The notes: generated by a model not told the origin, from the sequence alone. A stretch of 41,062 nt of DNA from Fomitopsis serialis (GCF_022376445.1 NW_025955313.1:1-41062), one strand, 5' to 3'. Shown: positions 20,376-31,209, numbered from the stretch's first letter. Numbers and translations are program-made.

Positions 20376-21513
20376 TTGCGCTCGTCACTTGTCTCTGCTT
20401 CCCTGTCCCTTCGTCCGCTGTGATTGGATTCATCCTACCTAGCATACTCGCATGTTTACACTTGTACTAACATCAACTGCTTCTCATTTGATATCCGGTT
20501 CGGTGCGTGGTCTTCTGGTGCGGGTCTTAAGTAGACTTCCGCATGTACTGCTCTCGTCATTGTTGTCGTTCGACCATAGTCGTAATAGAGGTTGAAACGA
20601 AATCTACAATACATCGGAAGTCTCCCGCGTGAGATATGTACAGCGCCATACAAGTGTTGACGTCGAGACCCGCCGATTGAAGGCCCAACAGCAAAGTGGC
20701 ACGTATCTTGGCTTCTGCACTCGGACGTTGCAGTGATGAGAACGAGGCCCTGTCACAACCCAAGCTTGGTACGCCTCCTTCCGAACTGTATAGACGATCT
20801 TCACTGCTGACGCTGCTGCCTACACAGAGCAACAAGTTGATTGCTTTGTGCACCACCGAGTCTTACTTGAAGGACGTCAACTTGAATGCTCTGCAGCCTA
20901 CCGTGACATGTGACAGCGGGCTTCCTCCTGCACTGCAATCGATACCTCTTTCTCCCGAGTTTCATCGTATCCACGTCCTGCTTCATCGGCGAATAGTGCA
21001 GAAGGTGACGAGCGGCCAGCTGAGCTCAGGCTGATGAATCTCAGCATGAAATGTCACTTAGTAGTACTTTTCACGGTGCGTTCTACTTTGCATCACAACA
21101 TTCACGGCATAGACTGATATCGCGCAGATTTCAGGGGGGATCTGACCAGAATGCACACGGTGATGTGAACTCCGCGTGTATCTGTGTCGCCGCGATGTGA
21201 CCGTAGTTGTCGGCGGTCTGCCTCTCTGCACTCTTGTGAGAGCCGCTTGTGTGGTGGAACACTCGCAGAACGCCAGACACCCTTTTGCAGGCGTGTCTGG
21301 CGCTGGGAGCTCTACATATAAAAGGAGTCCGCTCTCCCCTCCATCCCTCAGTTCACTCTTCCCATTCGAGCTCAACTCAAGCGAGGGTACTGGTTGGTGA
21401 GTACCAAAGTACTCGTAGTCCTCTTGGATGCCGATGCCGACCACCGTATAGCCCCGCTTTTTTTCACGACCGTCGTTCAAGTTCTTTCTGTCACATTTAT
21501 CTTACGATCCACC
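20376..21513. other. Intergenic region, HMG-CoA synthase to small secreted protein
   Basis: No gene was recognised. ORFs at 20696-21034 (+) and 20557-20856 (-) overlap each other and have no domain. A TATA-like ATATAAAA near 21316 and a CT-rich leader precede the secreted protein that starts at 21514. A GTGAGT near 21398 could open a 5'-leader intron, but no acceptor is compelling. Confidence 0.4.
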
Positions 21514-21993
21514 ATGCGCTACTCCGCCGTCTTGTCGGTTCTTCTCGCGGGTGCCACCGCCGCGCCGGCTCTGGCCCTCCCCACTGGACTGTGAGTAGTC
21601 TATCCATGCACTGTTGCACGCCGCACCGAAACCGACCCCCTCCACAGTCTGCCCCGTGCAGCAGAGGGTGTGTACGAGCGAGACCTCGAGGATAGCTTCT
21701 GGGCGCGCGATGTGATGCCCAGAGGCGAGGGATGGCTTCATCGGGGTCCGCACCGTGTCGGCCCGAAGCACACACTGCCTCCTGGCAGCCCGAAGCCCAT
21801 CCTGCGCCTCCCGCCCGTACCGCACCATCAGGCTCCTGGCAGCCCGAAGCCCATCCTGCGCCCCCTCCCGCCCCCGCACCATGGCCCACCGTTCCCGCCC
21901 GTCCACCGCCCCAGCGAGGTGAGGGAGCTGTTGGCCCGCGAGTTCGAGGAAGAACTGTTCGCGAGGGCGATATACACCGACGAGTTGGACTGA
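21514..21993 (+). CDS. Small secreted Pro/His-rich protein with tandem repeat
   Basis: Two exons (21514-21590, 21648-21993; intron 57 nt) give 140 residues. The N-terminus is a good signal peptide (MRYSAVLSVLLAGATAAPAL, cleavage probably around residues 17-23), and there is no later membrane segment. The mature part has acidic/basic blocks around LPRAAEGVYERDLEDSF and an 18-residue repeat (APGSPKPILR..P.PHH) present twice, encoded by a 54-bp tandem repeat. The C-terminus is acidic (REFEEELFARAIYTDELD). Multiple dibasic or Arg sites (LPRA, YERD, MPRG, LARE) could be processed by a Kex2-like protease, so a precursor of secreted peptides is possible but unproven. Short length, secretion and repeats also fit an effector-like or cell-wall protein. 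No homologue is recognised. Confidence 0.75.
21779..21886 (+). repeat. Tandem 54-bp repeat in secreted-protein gene
   Basis: Two adjacent copies, 21779-21832 and 21833-21886, begin with CTCCTGGCAGCCCGAAGCCC and code for the Pro-rich 18-residue repeat. The first 30 bp look identical, while the second half of each copy has diverged. The period is a multiple of three, so copy number could change without breaking the frame. Confidence 0.8.
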
Positions 21994-22601
21994 GTCTGTG
22001 TGGATGTTGTTGTGTCGAAGTGGTAGTTAGATTGGGTGTTTGCTTGCGCATGCATGCATGCTCGACGGAATATTGGTGTTCGTGTCGAGCACGGACTTCA
22101 ATAATGTTGGAACTTCTGGGTTAGTGTTGCTGAGTTAGGAAACGTAAGTACCCGCGCGTGGGCCGCCGTCCGAGTCTCCATGCGTTTCCTTGTGAATTTC
22201 CGTGCGATGCGGGTCGGATTCGGAGAGTGGGTGAGTAAGACATTCTGTTAATTATCAGTCTGGAAGATCTTCTTTTGCCTCTGAACCGACGATCGTTGAG
22301 TCCACTGCACGGCAAGGCCCTAGCTATAAATATATACATACTGGTCATACCACAGCGGGTGAGTCTATTACCTGACTGATATGTAAGTAGGCAAAATGGT
22401 GGCGCGAGAGAGTAGCTGAAGTCGGTGAAGCCCTAACCCCACGGCAGGTCCCTGGGGACGGCGACGTCACCGGGCGTGCTGCCTCCACGCTCGACGCTCT
22501 CCCCGTACAAAACCCAACGGCTGTGGCATTTACTCTTTTACACAACCACACATCGCCTCGTACGACGCTCACGACTTATCGACTGACTTGGCGAGATCAA
22601 A
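21994..22601. other. Intergenic region upstream of NAD(P)HX dehydratase
   Basis: No gene is seen. There is a short GCATGCATGCATGC run near 22048, an AT-rich ATAAATATATACATA near 22326, and a CT-rich leader just before the start codon at 22602. Short ORFs here have no recognisable content. Confidence 0.4.
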
Positions 22602-23993
22602 ATGCCCGTTCCCCGCCAACTCTTCAACGAAATCAGGCAGATCATCCCGCCTCTCAACGGCTCTCTTCACAAGGGCCAGTCTGGCCGAGTCGGTGTCCTC
22701 GGCGGCGCGCTCGAGTACGTCGTGGCAATCCTACTCTGCATGGGACATAGAGACTGATTTCGAGCCACGGTGAAGTTACACCGGCGCGCCGTTCTTCGCC
22801 TCCATCTCAGCTCTTCGCATCGGCGCAGACCTCTCGCACGTCATCTGCTCGCCGACCGCCGCTGGTGCGATCAAATCCTACTCGCCCGACCTCATCGTCC
22901 ACCCCATTCTCCGTGAGGACCAGTGAGTGCTCTCGCCGCTGCCTATCTTGGGTGGAGCCCTGATCAACACCGCGTGTGGGGCCCAACGGGCATCGAAGAT
23001 CGCCCACGGAAGTGAAGCCAGCTCTGTCCTCATTGTTGGAGCGCCTGCATGTACTAGTAATTGGGCCCGGGCTGGGACGAGAAGACTACATGCAGAACTT
23101 CGCCAAGATGGCGCTGAACATCGCGAAAGAGCAGGTGCGCGTCACTTCATCTCCGCGTGCATGGCGTGAGTTGATGAAAATATCACGCTGCGGCTGCAGG
23201 ACATGTACGTTGTATTGGACGCAGACGCATTGTGGATGGTCGGTCAGGACCTGAGCCTCATCAAAGGCTACCGCAAGGCAGTCCTCACGCCGAACGTCAT
23301 GGAGTTCAAGCGACTGAGTGATAACGCTGTGCGTACTTGCGCACCGTCCTCACGGTCTCCCATGGAAGTCTCACTTGTGCTGCCCCGATTGTGCTACAGG
23401 GCGTGGACCCAAAGAGCCCGCCCGACGAGCACGCCATGCGGATCTCGCGCGTGCTGGGCGGCGTGACAATCCTGCAGAAGAACAAAGAGGACATCATCGC
23501 GACCGACACGGGGAGCACGGTAAGCTCATGCACGCGCCTGCCTCCCGATTCTCCGCTGAAATCTATGTCTCTGCTGACAGCTCTCCGGAAGCCAATCCAC
23601 AGAAGAACAAGTCGTCGTCGACACACCGGGCGGGTACAAGCGCTGCGGCGGGCAAGGCGACATCCTCAGCGGGACCGTCGGCACCATGCTCGCGTGGGGA
23701 AAGTGCTATGAGACAGGAGCATATGGGTACGCCCGCATCTTCCCGCCTGCACGTCTGCCAACCTGCTCACGCATTATCATCACAGCGACAAGACTCTCCC
23801 ACTGTCGCGCCTTCCGCTGCTCGCGGCCGTTGGCGGGTCGATGGTGACGCGCACGGCATCGCGGCGCGCATTCTCGAAGCAGGGCAGGGGCGTCGTCACA
23901 CAGGACATGCTGAAAGAGATTGGCGGCGCTTTTGCAGAGACATTCGGTGAGGACGAGAAGGGGTGGGGTGTACAAGGCGCGGGGAAGCTATGA
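22602..23993 (+). CDS. ATP-dependent (S)-NAD(P)H-hydrate dehydratase
   Basis: Seven exons (22602-22714, 22776-22922, 22999-23133, 23200-23328, 23400-23519, 23581-23726, 23786-23993), with six introns of 59-76 nt, rebuild a complete ribokinase-like protein. The enzyme repairs hydrated, damaged NAD(P)H (NADHX/NADPHX) back to the cofactor using ATP. Motifs in order: [18 protein letters not shown] N-terminus (here [20 protein letters not shown]), [45 protein letters not shown], and the nucleotide/catalytic segment [20 protein letters not shown]. The C-terminal helix is [20 protein letters not shown]. No N-terminal epimerase domain is fused, as is usual in fungi. The third exon start at 22999 was chosen because only this acceptor keeps the frame ([14 protein letters not shown]). 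Confidence 0.95.
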
Positions 23994-24113
23994 CCTGCAG
24001 GAGTACCATGAAACGAGAACGTCTATACTAGTGTAGGGCAGCCTGGCTACCCAGTGTATGATTATGTACGGTAGATCCTGGGTGCTGTATTGTTGAATGG
24101 CAGTGTGGACGCG

Positions 24114-24131
24114 AAAAAAAAAAGGCAAAAA
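24114..24131 (-). terminator. RNA polymerase III terminator of tRNA-Pro
   Basis: Read on the minus strand, the tRNA is followed after five bases by a run of five T (24131-24127) and then by ten T (24123-24114). Runs of T on the coding strand end Pol III transcription; the second run would act as a back-up. Confidence 0.8.
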
Positions 24132-24136
24132 CGTCG

Positions 24137-24215
24137 GGCTTGACCGGGGATTGAACCCGGGACCTCCTGCAATCAAGATCCCAAAGCAGGAATCATACCT
24201 CTAGACCATCAAGCC
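24137..24215 (-). tRNA. tRNA-Pro(UGG) with 8-nt intron
   Basis: The minus strand folds as a full cloverleaf: acceptor GGCTTGA pairs with TCAAGCC, the T arm is CCGGG-TTCAATC-CCCGG, and the anticodon stem CCTGC pairs with GCAGG. The anticodon is TGG with G at position 37, as in fungal tRNA-Pro, reading CCA. The anticodon loop is 15 nt instead of 7, giving an 8-nt intron at the canonical position after base 37 (plus-strand 24172-24179). The tRNA is 71 nt after splicing. CCA is not encoded. T-runs downstream act as terminator. The gene lies about 140 bp after the NAD(P)HX dehydratase stop, on the opposite strand. Confidence 0.95.
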
Positions 24216-24975
24216 GATGACGATTGGTCGGCATGAGCCATCTTGATAAGCGGGGAACTGAGAACAGCAGACACCGGCCTTAAGATTCTACATACAGAAC
24301 TCGCAGGTAATGACGATGAGAATTCGCCTCAGTTGACCCGTACTTACGGACGATGTGTGCTTGGCAGGTGCCCGGAGAGTTTGAAGATAGTGCCCCCGAT
24401 ATGCCCGCCAGATTGGGTCGATCGTTCTGTCAAGAACCCGGCGGAAGCCGCGAAGAAGCGCCCGAGCTGTAGATTCATCCCGATCTGACACGGTCGTGCG
24501 TTCGACCCTCCGAGTCAGAGTTAGCTCTCCTTTCTCCAGTGTTCGAGCCTCTCATACTTCATTATTCTGCTCATCCACGCCCGTCCATCTTGGTCGCAAT
24601 TGGTCGCAATCACTAAGACTGCCGGGGCTGCTTCCGCTCGTTACGTCGAAGTGCCATGCTGTCTGAAGAATCAAGCAGAACCACGCGAGCAGCTGAGTGC
24701 ATCGGAGTCGGTGGGGATACGGTCCACTGGCAACGTGGGGCCGCCAGCAAGTGACAGTATCAAGGTTTGCGACGGGGAATCCAGGGGGAATCCAGGGGAA
24801 TCCATACAAATCATTCAGTCATTCCTTTTCACTGGAAACGTCAAGTATGGCCTTGCAGTCGAAGCATGCGATGACGATCATCTCATCGGCTACCCAATTT
24901 CTCTTTTCGCAGTTTTGCGAATGACCGCAAGCTTCTCTGCATTGAGATTTGAAGACGAACTTCCTCTTTTATCGA
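24216..24975. other. Intergenic region between tRNA-Pro and BTB-C unit
   Basis: No gene is recognised. Small local repeats occur: TTGGTCGCAA twice near 24590-24610, and three tandem GGGAATCCA-like units at about 24776-24802. The homology shared by the BTB-C and BTB-D units starts at about 24976. Confidence 0.4.
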
Positions 24976-27389
24976 GAATGTGACCACGATCCCGACGCAT
25001 CGTGCGGCGAAGCTACACACACTTCTTCGCAACGTGCTCAGTGCGTGCTTCAATCATTGCCCTCGAACCTTGCCCTGCCATACTGTGCCTTACCCTCGCT
25101 GCTACCCTCAGTTTGCCTCGCCGTCGTGCTCATACGCTCACCATGGCGCAGCCTACACCAAGCGAAGCCCCTCGCTGGGCCTCGACCCCTTTCGATGATC
25201 CGACCGCGGATCTCATCTTGCGCACCAGCGACCTCGTTGACTTTCGCGTCTTTCGCCTGATCCTACGCCTCGCATCTCCCGTCTTCGCTTCCATGCTCGA
25301 GGTCGGTCAGGCGCCGCCCGGTGCTGCTGACAGGTCTCAAACAGAGAGCGACGAATCGCGGGACGGGTGTCCCGTCGTTCCAATACAGGAGGACAGTACC
25401 ACCGTGGAGACACTCCTCCGGATTATCTATCCAATGAAAGATCCTGCACTCGGTGATCTACCACAGCTTCACTATATCATTGCTGCAGCCTTGAAGTACG
25501 AGATGGAGCAAGCGGTCGCCCTAGGAACCACAGCGCTGCTGTCGTTCGTGTCGAAAGAGCCACTCCGCGTCTGGGCCATCGCAGCCCGCAACAGACTCGA
25601 AGTGGAGGCACGAACTGCCGCAGACGAGGTGAATCGTCAGCAGATTTCAGTGCTGGACAGCTTCCCGCCTGAAATGCAAGACATCACTGCTGGAGCGTAT
25701 TATCGCCTCCTACGATACCGGCGTCTCGGAGGCGCAGTAGAGGAGGGCTTCGGGTTCTGCGATCCGCCACTGGTACCGCCTAACATCTCTCCCCCTTCCC
25801 CTACTCCTATTGCCACTGCAATCACGCCCAGGGTCTCCTCACCGGACCATAGTCATCTCCGTTGTCTGACTGACATCATCTGTCGGTCTTCGGATGGCCA
25901 GGACTTTCCGACCCACAGAATCCTGCTTGCCCTTGCATCTCCCGTCATGGCTGGATTGGTAACGAGCCTTTCTGAACAACATGCAGTGAGCGAAGAATCT
26001 GGTTTGGCGTCTGCCCTTGCGAGCACCCTGCCCGTCTTATCCTTCGACGAAGATGGTGCGACTTTGAAGACCCTGATCGGACTGTGCCACCCAAATTACT
26101 CGGACACCGATAGTCATGATCTGTTGTCGCTTTCGCGTGTCTTTGATGCGGTCAAGAAATACGAGATGGACGCTGCAATGGAGCCTCTACAGCGCGAATG
26201 GTCGCAGCTGGTAGCATCAGACCCTCTACTGGCATACATACTCGCAGTGGATCGCAAGTCCTCTTTACAAATCCATAAGGCGGCAGTGCGGCTACTCGAT
26301 AGGACCATGGAAGACTACTACGTCCCCATACTCGAAGGCTCTCCGGCGTCTACCTTTCGCAACGCGCTTCTGTATCATCGTGCGTGCAAGGCCGCTGCTA
26401 GCGATGTAGCCCATGCGGTCCGTACATGGATCGCCGGTGGCCGGCATGAAATCGATCTCGTCGTTCGGCGGAAATTTCCCGGATGCACTGGCACTGGCTA
26501 CCGTTACGCGTGTTGTGGATATTCATCTTCCGACGTCTACCGTAATCTACAATTGGAGGTATGCAGCCGGTGCATTTCACATGGGGAGTCCATCATCCAG
26601 ATTTGCCGACGTCTTGAATCACCATCCGGCGCATTGTTCACCACGCTGAAAACCTGGGAGAGTTCGCTAGTCTCATCCGACGAGATCGATGGCGTTAGCT
26701 CAGAAGAAACGGACCCGTCGGCAGTCCAGACGCTATACAAGACACTATTTGACAAAGTGACTGACAGGACAAACACTGTATGTGGACCCACATCGCAATT
26801 GAATGGTATAATTGTTGACGGTCCCTATGATCATTCCGCAGCTATGTTCGGATTACATAGAAGTATAGGCTGTGGATGGTCGGTAAGTCAATCGCGATGG
26901 CCAATGTCCAGGGTCGTGCTCACGAGTGTGAGTTGTGCAGATCAGACTGGGTGTCCGGTACTAGGAAGATGGGTGACAGCGTACGGCATATTGGGCCGCT
27001 TGTATTGATCGTCTCGAGTCATCTGAACAAAACAAGAAACTTGCCCGCCTAGCTAGTCACGTAACCGATGCCTGTGATCCAGCTGCACAAATTGGGTTTG
27101 TCGACGAACAACGTTCTTCATGGGCATGTCACTGGATACGTACATGTTCCTACGTTTCGTCTGACACTCGATTGCAGAAAGGCCGCTTGTGGATTGGACA
27201 GTTACTACGAGTCAGACGCGCCCATTGACACCATCCGTCATATCGTACACCATAACGCCGTCGCACAAAACCTTGTAACTCTACTATCAAGCCACTACAG
27301 AACGGGTTCAAGCCTAACATTGCTACATATTGGCAAGACACGCACAATCTATCCATGAGTTAAAGCCCTGCTGAGCCTTCTCCTGCCAG
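24976..27389 (+). repeat. Tandem segmental duplication, unit 1 (BTB-C)
   Basis: About 2.4 kb that is repeated directly downstream as the BTB-D unit (from about 27389, interrupted by the LINE, to about 36110). Similarity covers the upstream leader (both begin ATGTGACCACGATCC and share CGAACCTTGCCCTGCC), the coding region, and about 350 bp of 3' flank (for example TTGTATTGATCGTCTCGAGT in both). The right end of unit 1 seems to carry the last bases of a CsbD gene. Confidence 0.75.
25143..27008 (+). CDS. Double BTB/POZ-domain protein C
   Basis: The ATG at 25143 (MAQPTPSEAPRWASTPFDDP) opens a frame of 621 residues if unspliced. A probable 168-nt intron (26778-26945, GTATGT...CAG) matches the position and size of the intron inferred in BTB-D. 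It leaves the frame unchanged and would give 565 residues. The first BTB module is at about residues 17-120 (TADLILRTSDLVDFRVFRLI, LASPVFASML); the second starts about residue 235 (TDIICRSSDGQDFPTHRILL, LASPVMAGLV). Blocks 'EPLRVWAIAARNRLE' and 'DPLLAYILAVDRKS' follow the two modules. Cysteine-rich elements (PGCTGTGYRYACC, VCSRC) follow. Compared with BTB-D, an extra G in the run at 26993-26995 shifts the frame and ends the protein early at GRLY. Role inferred only: ubiquitin-ligase adaptor. Confidence 0.85.
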   Translation: MAQPTPSEAPRWASTPFDDPTADLILRTSDLVDFRVFRLILRLASPVFASMLEVGQAPPGAADRSQTESDESRDGCPVVPIQEDSTTVETLLRIIYPMKDPALGDLPQLHYIIAAALKYEMEQAVALGTTALLSFVSKEPLRVWAIAARNRLEVEARTAADEVNRQQISVLDSFPPEMQDITAGAYYRLLRYRRLGGAVEEGFGFCDPPLVPPNISPPSPTPIATAITPRVSSPDHSHLRCLTDIICRSSDGQDFPTHRILLALASPVMAGLVTSLSEQHAVSEESGLASALASTLPVLSFDEDGATLKTLIGLCHPNYSDTDSHDLLSLSRVFDAVKKYEMDAAMEPLQREWSQLVASDPLLAYILAVDRKSSLQIHKAAVRLLDRTMEDYYVPILEGSPASTFRNALLYHRACKAAASDVAHAVRTWIAGGRHEIDLVVRRKFPGCTGTGYRYACCGYSSSDVYRNLQLEVCSRCISHGESIIQICRRLESPSGALFTTLKTWESSLVSSDEIDGVSSEETDPSAVQTLYKTLFDKVTDRTNTVCGPTSQLNGIIVDGPYDHSAAMFGLHRSIGCGWSVSQSRWPMSRVVLTSVSCADQTGCPVLGRWVTAYGILGRLY

Positions 27390-27560
27390 AGATGTGACCA
27401 CGATCCTGGAGCATCGTGCGACGAAGCCATCAGCACACACACTTCTGTGCAACGTGCTCAGTGCGTGTTTCACTGCTGCCCTCGAACCTTGCCCTGCCCT
27501 ATACCCCTTGCCCTCGCTGCTGTCCTCAGTCTGCCTCACGCCCTCACTCCTACGCTCACC
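27009..27560. other. Spacer between BTB-C and BTB-D with duplication junction
   Basis: The first part (27009 to about 27350) is homologous to the last exon and 3' flank of BTB-D. About 27354-27385 resembles the 3' end of the CsbD-like gene at 36083-36132 on the minus strand (CATGAGTT, AAG, CCTGCTG blocks in the same order). From 27389 the leader of the next BTB unit begins. No intact gene is present. Confidence 0.55.
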
Positions 27561-29054
27561 ATGGCACAGCCTACACCAAGCGAAGCCCCTCGCTATGCAT
27601 CGGCCCCTTTCGATGATCCAACCGCGGACCTCATCCTACGCACCAGCGACCTCGTCGACTTTCGCGTCTTCCGCGTCATCCTACGTCTCGCGTCGCCCGT
27701 CTTCGCTTCCATGCTCGAGGTCGGTCAGGCGCCGCCCGTTGCCGCTGACGGGTCTCAAACGGGGAGCGACGACTTGCGGGACGGATGTCCAGTCGTTCCA
27801 GTCCAGGAGGACAGCACTACGCTGGACTCTCTCCTCCGGATCATCTATCCGACGAAAGATCCCGCCTTCGGTGGTCTCCTGAGCCTTCATCCCGTTGTCG
27901 CTGCCGCCTTGAAGTACGAGATGGAGGAGGCAGTCATGTTGGGTAGTGCGACTCTCCTGTTGTTCGTGCCGAAGGAGCCACTCAGTGTCTGGGCCATCGC
28001 GGTCCGTAACGGACTCGAAACGGAAGCCCGGGCTGCAGCGGACGAGATGAATCGTCAGGGACTTTCAGTATTGGACGCCTTCCCGGCCGAAATGCAGGAT
28101 ATCACTGCTGGAGCGTACTATCGTCTCCTGCAATACCGGCGTTTGGAAGGCAAGGTTGAAGATACCTTCGAATTTCGCTTCCCTCCCGTCCTCTCTCCAT
28201 CACCTCCACTGTCTCCACTAGCATCTGTCGTCTCGCCTCAAAGTCGCGTCCAGACGTTCACGGATGTCATATGCCGCTCGTCAGATATGCGCGAATTCCC
28301 AGCGCACAGGGCGTTCCTCGCATTTGCATCCCCTGTCATGGCCGCGATGCTTACGAGCCTACCCGCCGCATCTCGTCACACGAACGACGATACAGCTGGA
28401 TCCGCGTCGCCAGAGGCATGTGATGTCCCAGTTTTAACCTTTGAGGAGGATGGTATTACGTTGAAGGCCCTTATCGACCTATGTCGCCCTATTGCCGATC
28501 GGGACGCGAGGCAGTTCCTCGAACTACCCAAGCTCGATGATGCGCTGAAGAAATACGAAATGGACGTCGCGATGGAGGTTCTGCAGCGCCAGTGGTCGCG
28601 GCTGGTGGCGTCAGACCCTCTGCGAGCATATCTACTGGCAGCGACTCGCAAGTCCTCTTCACAAATGCGTCAGGCGGCATTGCGGCTACTCGATCGGACC
28701 TTGGAAGACTACTACGTCCCCGCACTGGAGAGCTCGCCGTCATCTATATATCGCAACGCATTATTGTATCATCGAGCGTGCAAGACCACGGCTTGCGATA
28801 TAGCGCAAGTGCTCCATCTGGAGGTGGAACCCTGTCTCAAAGACGCCTTTCCCGTCCCACGGAAGTCTACCCAGTGCACTGGGTATACTTGTAGTTGCCA
28901 CTATTATTCGTGCCAAGCAAACGTGTCTTCTGCTTGCCGTGACAATCCTCCGCGGATTTGCACCCACTGTGCATCACTGGCAAACTCTGTTTCGCACGTT
29001 TGCAAGCGACTAGAATCGCCCGCAGATGCGTTGTTCACTACGCTGGAGTCACTG

Positions 29055-29067
29055 AAGGATCTGTCGG
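29055..29067 (+). repeat. LINE target-site duplication, left copy
   Basis: AAGGATCTGTCGG lies immediately before the element and is repeated at 35466-35478. It codes in the BTB-D frame (KDLS). Confidence 0.95.
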
Positions 29068-29218
29068 GGATCCCTCTTTGCTTCTAACGCTCACCTCTGA
29101 CGATTTTCCCACGGTCCGGACCTCTGACGGGAGGGGTATACGGACGTGAGGACAGCAACAGGAGCTTACAGAAAGCTCGCTAGGCAATACTACTAGTACT
29201 TTACATTACTCAGGCTCG

Positions 29219-31209
29219 ATGTCGAACTCCGCGAAGGGAGGGACGACGTCAAAGACGGCGAAACCGGTGGCATCACCGACGACGAGAGGCGCCAGTGAGC
29301 GACCTAACACGAGAGCGACAGCCTCGGCGCCGCCGATGGACCTGAAGACGGAGAGAGAGAAGGTGGACTCGTACGACAAGGCGTACAAGGTTCTAGTGAG
29401 CCGAGCCCTAATACCAGAAGAGACCCAACCTTCGGCGGGTGCCCTGGTAGAGGGCCTACGCTTCTGTGCCGAGACGAGCAACCAGGCGCAGGTACGAGAG
29501 GCCATCTACGCCTTCGCGTCTTACGCAGAGGCCATCCGCGACAACCGTCCAGCCGCCAAGGTCCTGGACGACATACGTCCGATCCTGATAAAGCTCACGG
29601 AAAGAAGCGAGGCCGAGCCAGGGGAGCTCGACGAGGACAAGGCTGGCCGCCTGGAGGAAATGGTGGACCGGCAGGTGCAATCGACCACGGAGTTAAACGG
29701 GATGTTGGGGAGATTGACCGAAGAGGTGCGTAAGATCGCTGCGTCTCAGAAGAAGCTGGCGAAGGACCTGGAGACGGTCGACGGCCTGCGAGGCGACCTC
29801 CAGGGTGCCTTGAAAGAGACGCAGGAGGTGCTGAAGGCACCTCCGCAAGTCGTACATCATGAGCACGTCGCTCCTGTGAATGACGGAGGTGTCCATATGG
29901 ATGGCGCGGGGGGACGACCGTCGTACGCGGCGGCCATCCAGCATCAGCTCCCTGCCGCACATGCCTCGACGATGAAGCGACAGAGCGCACGAGGACGTCA
30001 GATGCTAATTGACGTAAAGTCGAGAGCTAGAGAGGATGGGACGCCTCTCACCGAGCTGGAGTTGGTCACGAAGGCCAACCTCGCACTAGAACTGATGGCC
30101 AACGAGGGAGGAATCGTAGTCCCTGAAGGGGCGAAGTTCTTGACCGCACAGAAGCTCAAGAACGGGGGAATCCTGTACGAGCTAACCTCCAAGGAGGTGG
30201 TCGACTGGATGAGGATCGAGAAGCACTTGGCTGCTTTCACAGCCAAGTTCGGCCTCGAAGCGACCGTGCGAGCACGCCACTATGCTGTGGTTTGGCAGAA
30301 TGTGTCGACGTCTTTCGTTCCGAGCGAGCAGGCGTACAGACTGCTCGAGAAAGAGAATGGCTGGAATGAAAGGGATCTAATGGTGGTCCACTGGATCAAG
30401 CCGATTGATAAACGAAAACTGAACCAGCAGACCGCGTATGCAATCGCGAAGTTCAGCAGTGCGAAGAGAGCCAATGACGTCATCGTCAATGGCCTCATGT
30501 ACTTCGGCCAAAGACTGAACGCCTGGCGTCTGGTCAAGGAGGCGCGGCGCTGCATGAAATGCCAGCGCCTGGAACCAGGCCATATGGCCTCCGACTGCAC
30601 CGAGACCGCTAAGTGCGGAACATGCGCGTCCCCAGAGCACACGACCCAGAAGTGCAAGGTCCCACCGGGACGCAAGCGTTGGTGTGTGAACTGCAAGGTG
30701 GCAGGACATGCATCCTGGGAACGCCACTGCCCCACATTCATGGAGGCGAACCACAAGATCCAGCGTGCTAACACGCTGGAACAGTACCGCTTTTTCCCGA
30801 TTGCTGATGACCCGACTTCTTGGGAACCACGCTACTTACCAGACCAGCCCCGTTTCCCTTTCCCGGAGGACGCTGCCCCCCGCAGTGTACCGATGACGCG
30901 CCTGCGGGCCCGCCGGCTGACCATGGCCGCATGCACCCAGCACGAGCGAGTCGCCTTGCGACCTCGTGGGGTGACGAACCAGACCAGGGATGGAAACGCG
31001 CAGGCAAGGGCCCTGGCCCGAGTGTCGCTACTGATTACTCTCATCCACAGACTACCAGCTTCCGATCGGCGGATGGCAAACGCCAGTCAACGCTGACAGG
31101 CGAAGGCGGATTCACCACACGTTCTGCACCACCGACTCGCCCCAGCTCGCGCACGTCAATGAGATCCCAGGAGTATTACAACAACCTCAATGATGATGGA
31201 ACATTCTAG
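29219..31209 (+). CDS. LINE ORF1 (gag-like, zinc knuckles), probably frameshifted
   Basis: The ATG at 29219 opens a frame that runs to 31096 (625 residues) as read. The N-terminal half includes a charged coiled coil (RLTEEVRKIAASQKKLAKDL). The central part is an RNA-binding-like fold. Three zinc knuckles follow (CMKCQRLEPGHMASDC, CGTCASPEHTTQKC, CVNCKVAGHASWERHC). After WEPRYLPDQPRF the sequence looks out of frame. The neighbouring frame reads naturally to a stop at 31207-31209 (GKRQSTL and EYYNNLNDDGTF) and overlaps the ORF2 start by 20 nt. A run of six C at 30876-30881 lies where the frames would switch. This may be a mutation, a programmed shift or a sequence error. ORF1 proteins coat the element RNA and are needed for retrotransposition. 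Confidence 0.85.

Noticed and set aside
20557..21034. Opposing ORFs between HMG-CoA synthase and the secreted protein
   Set aside because: They overlap on both strands, are short, and have no domain or splice context.
24776..24802. Three tandem GGGAATCCA-like units
   Set aside because: Too short for a functional repeat claim; no CRISPR-like spacing, and CRISPR arrays are not expected in a fungal nuclear genome.
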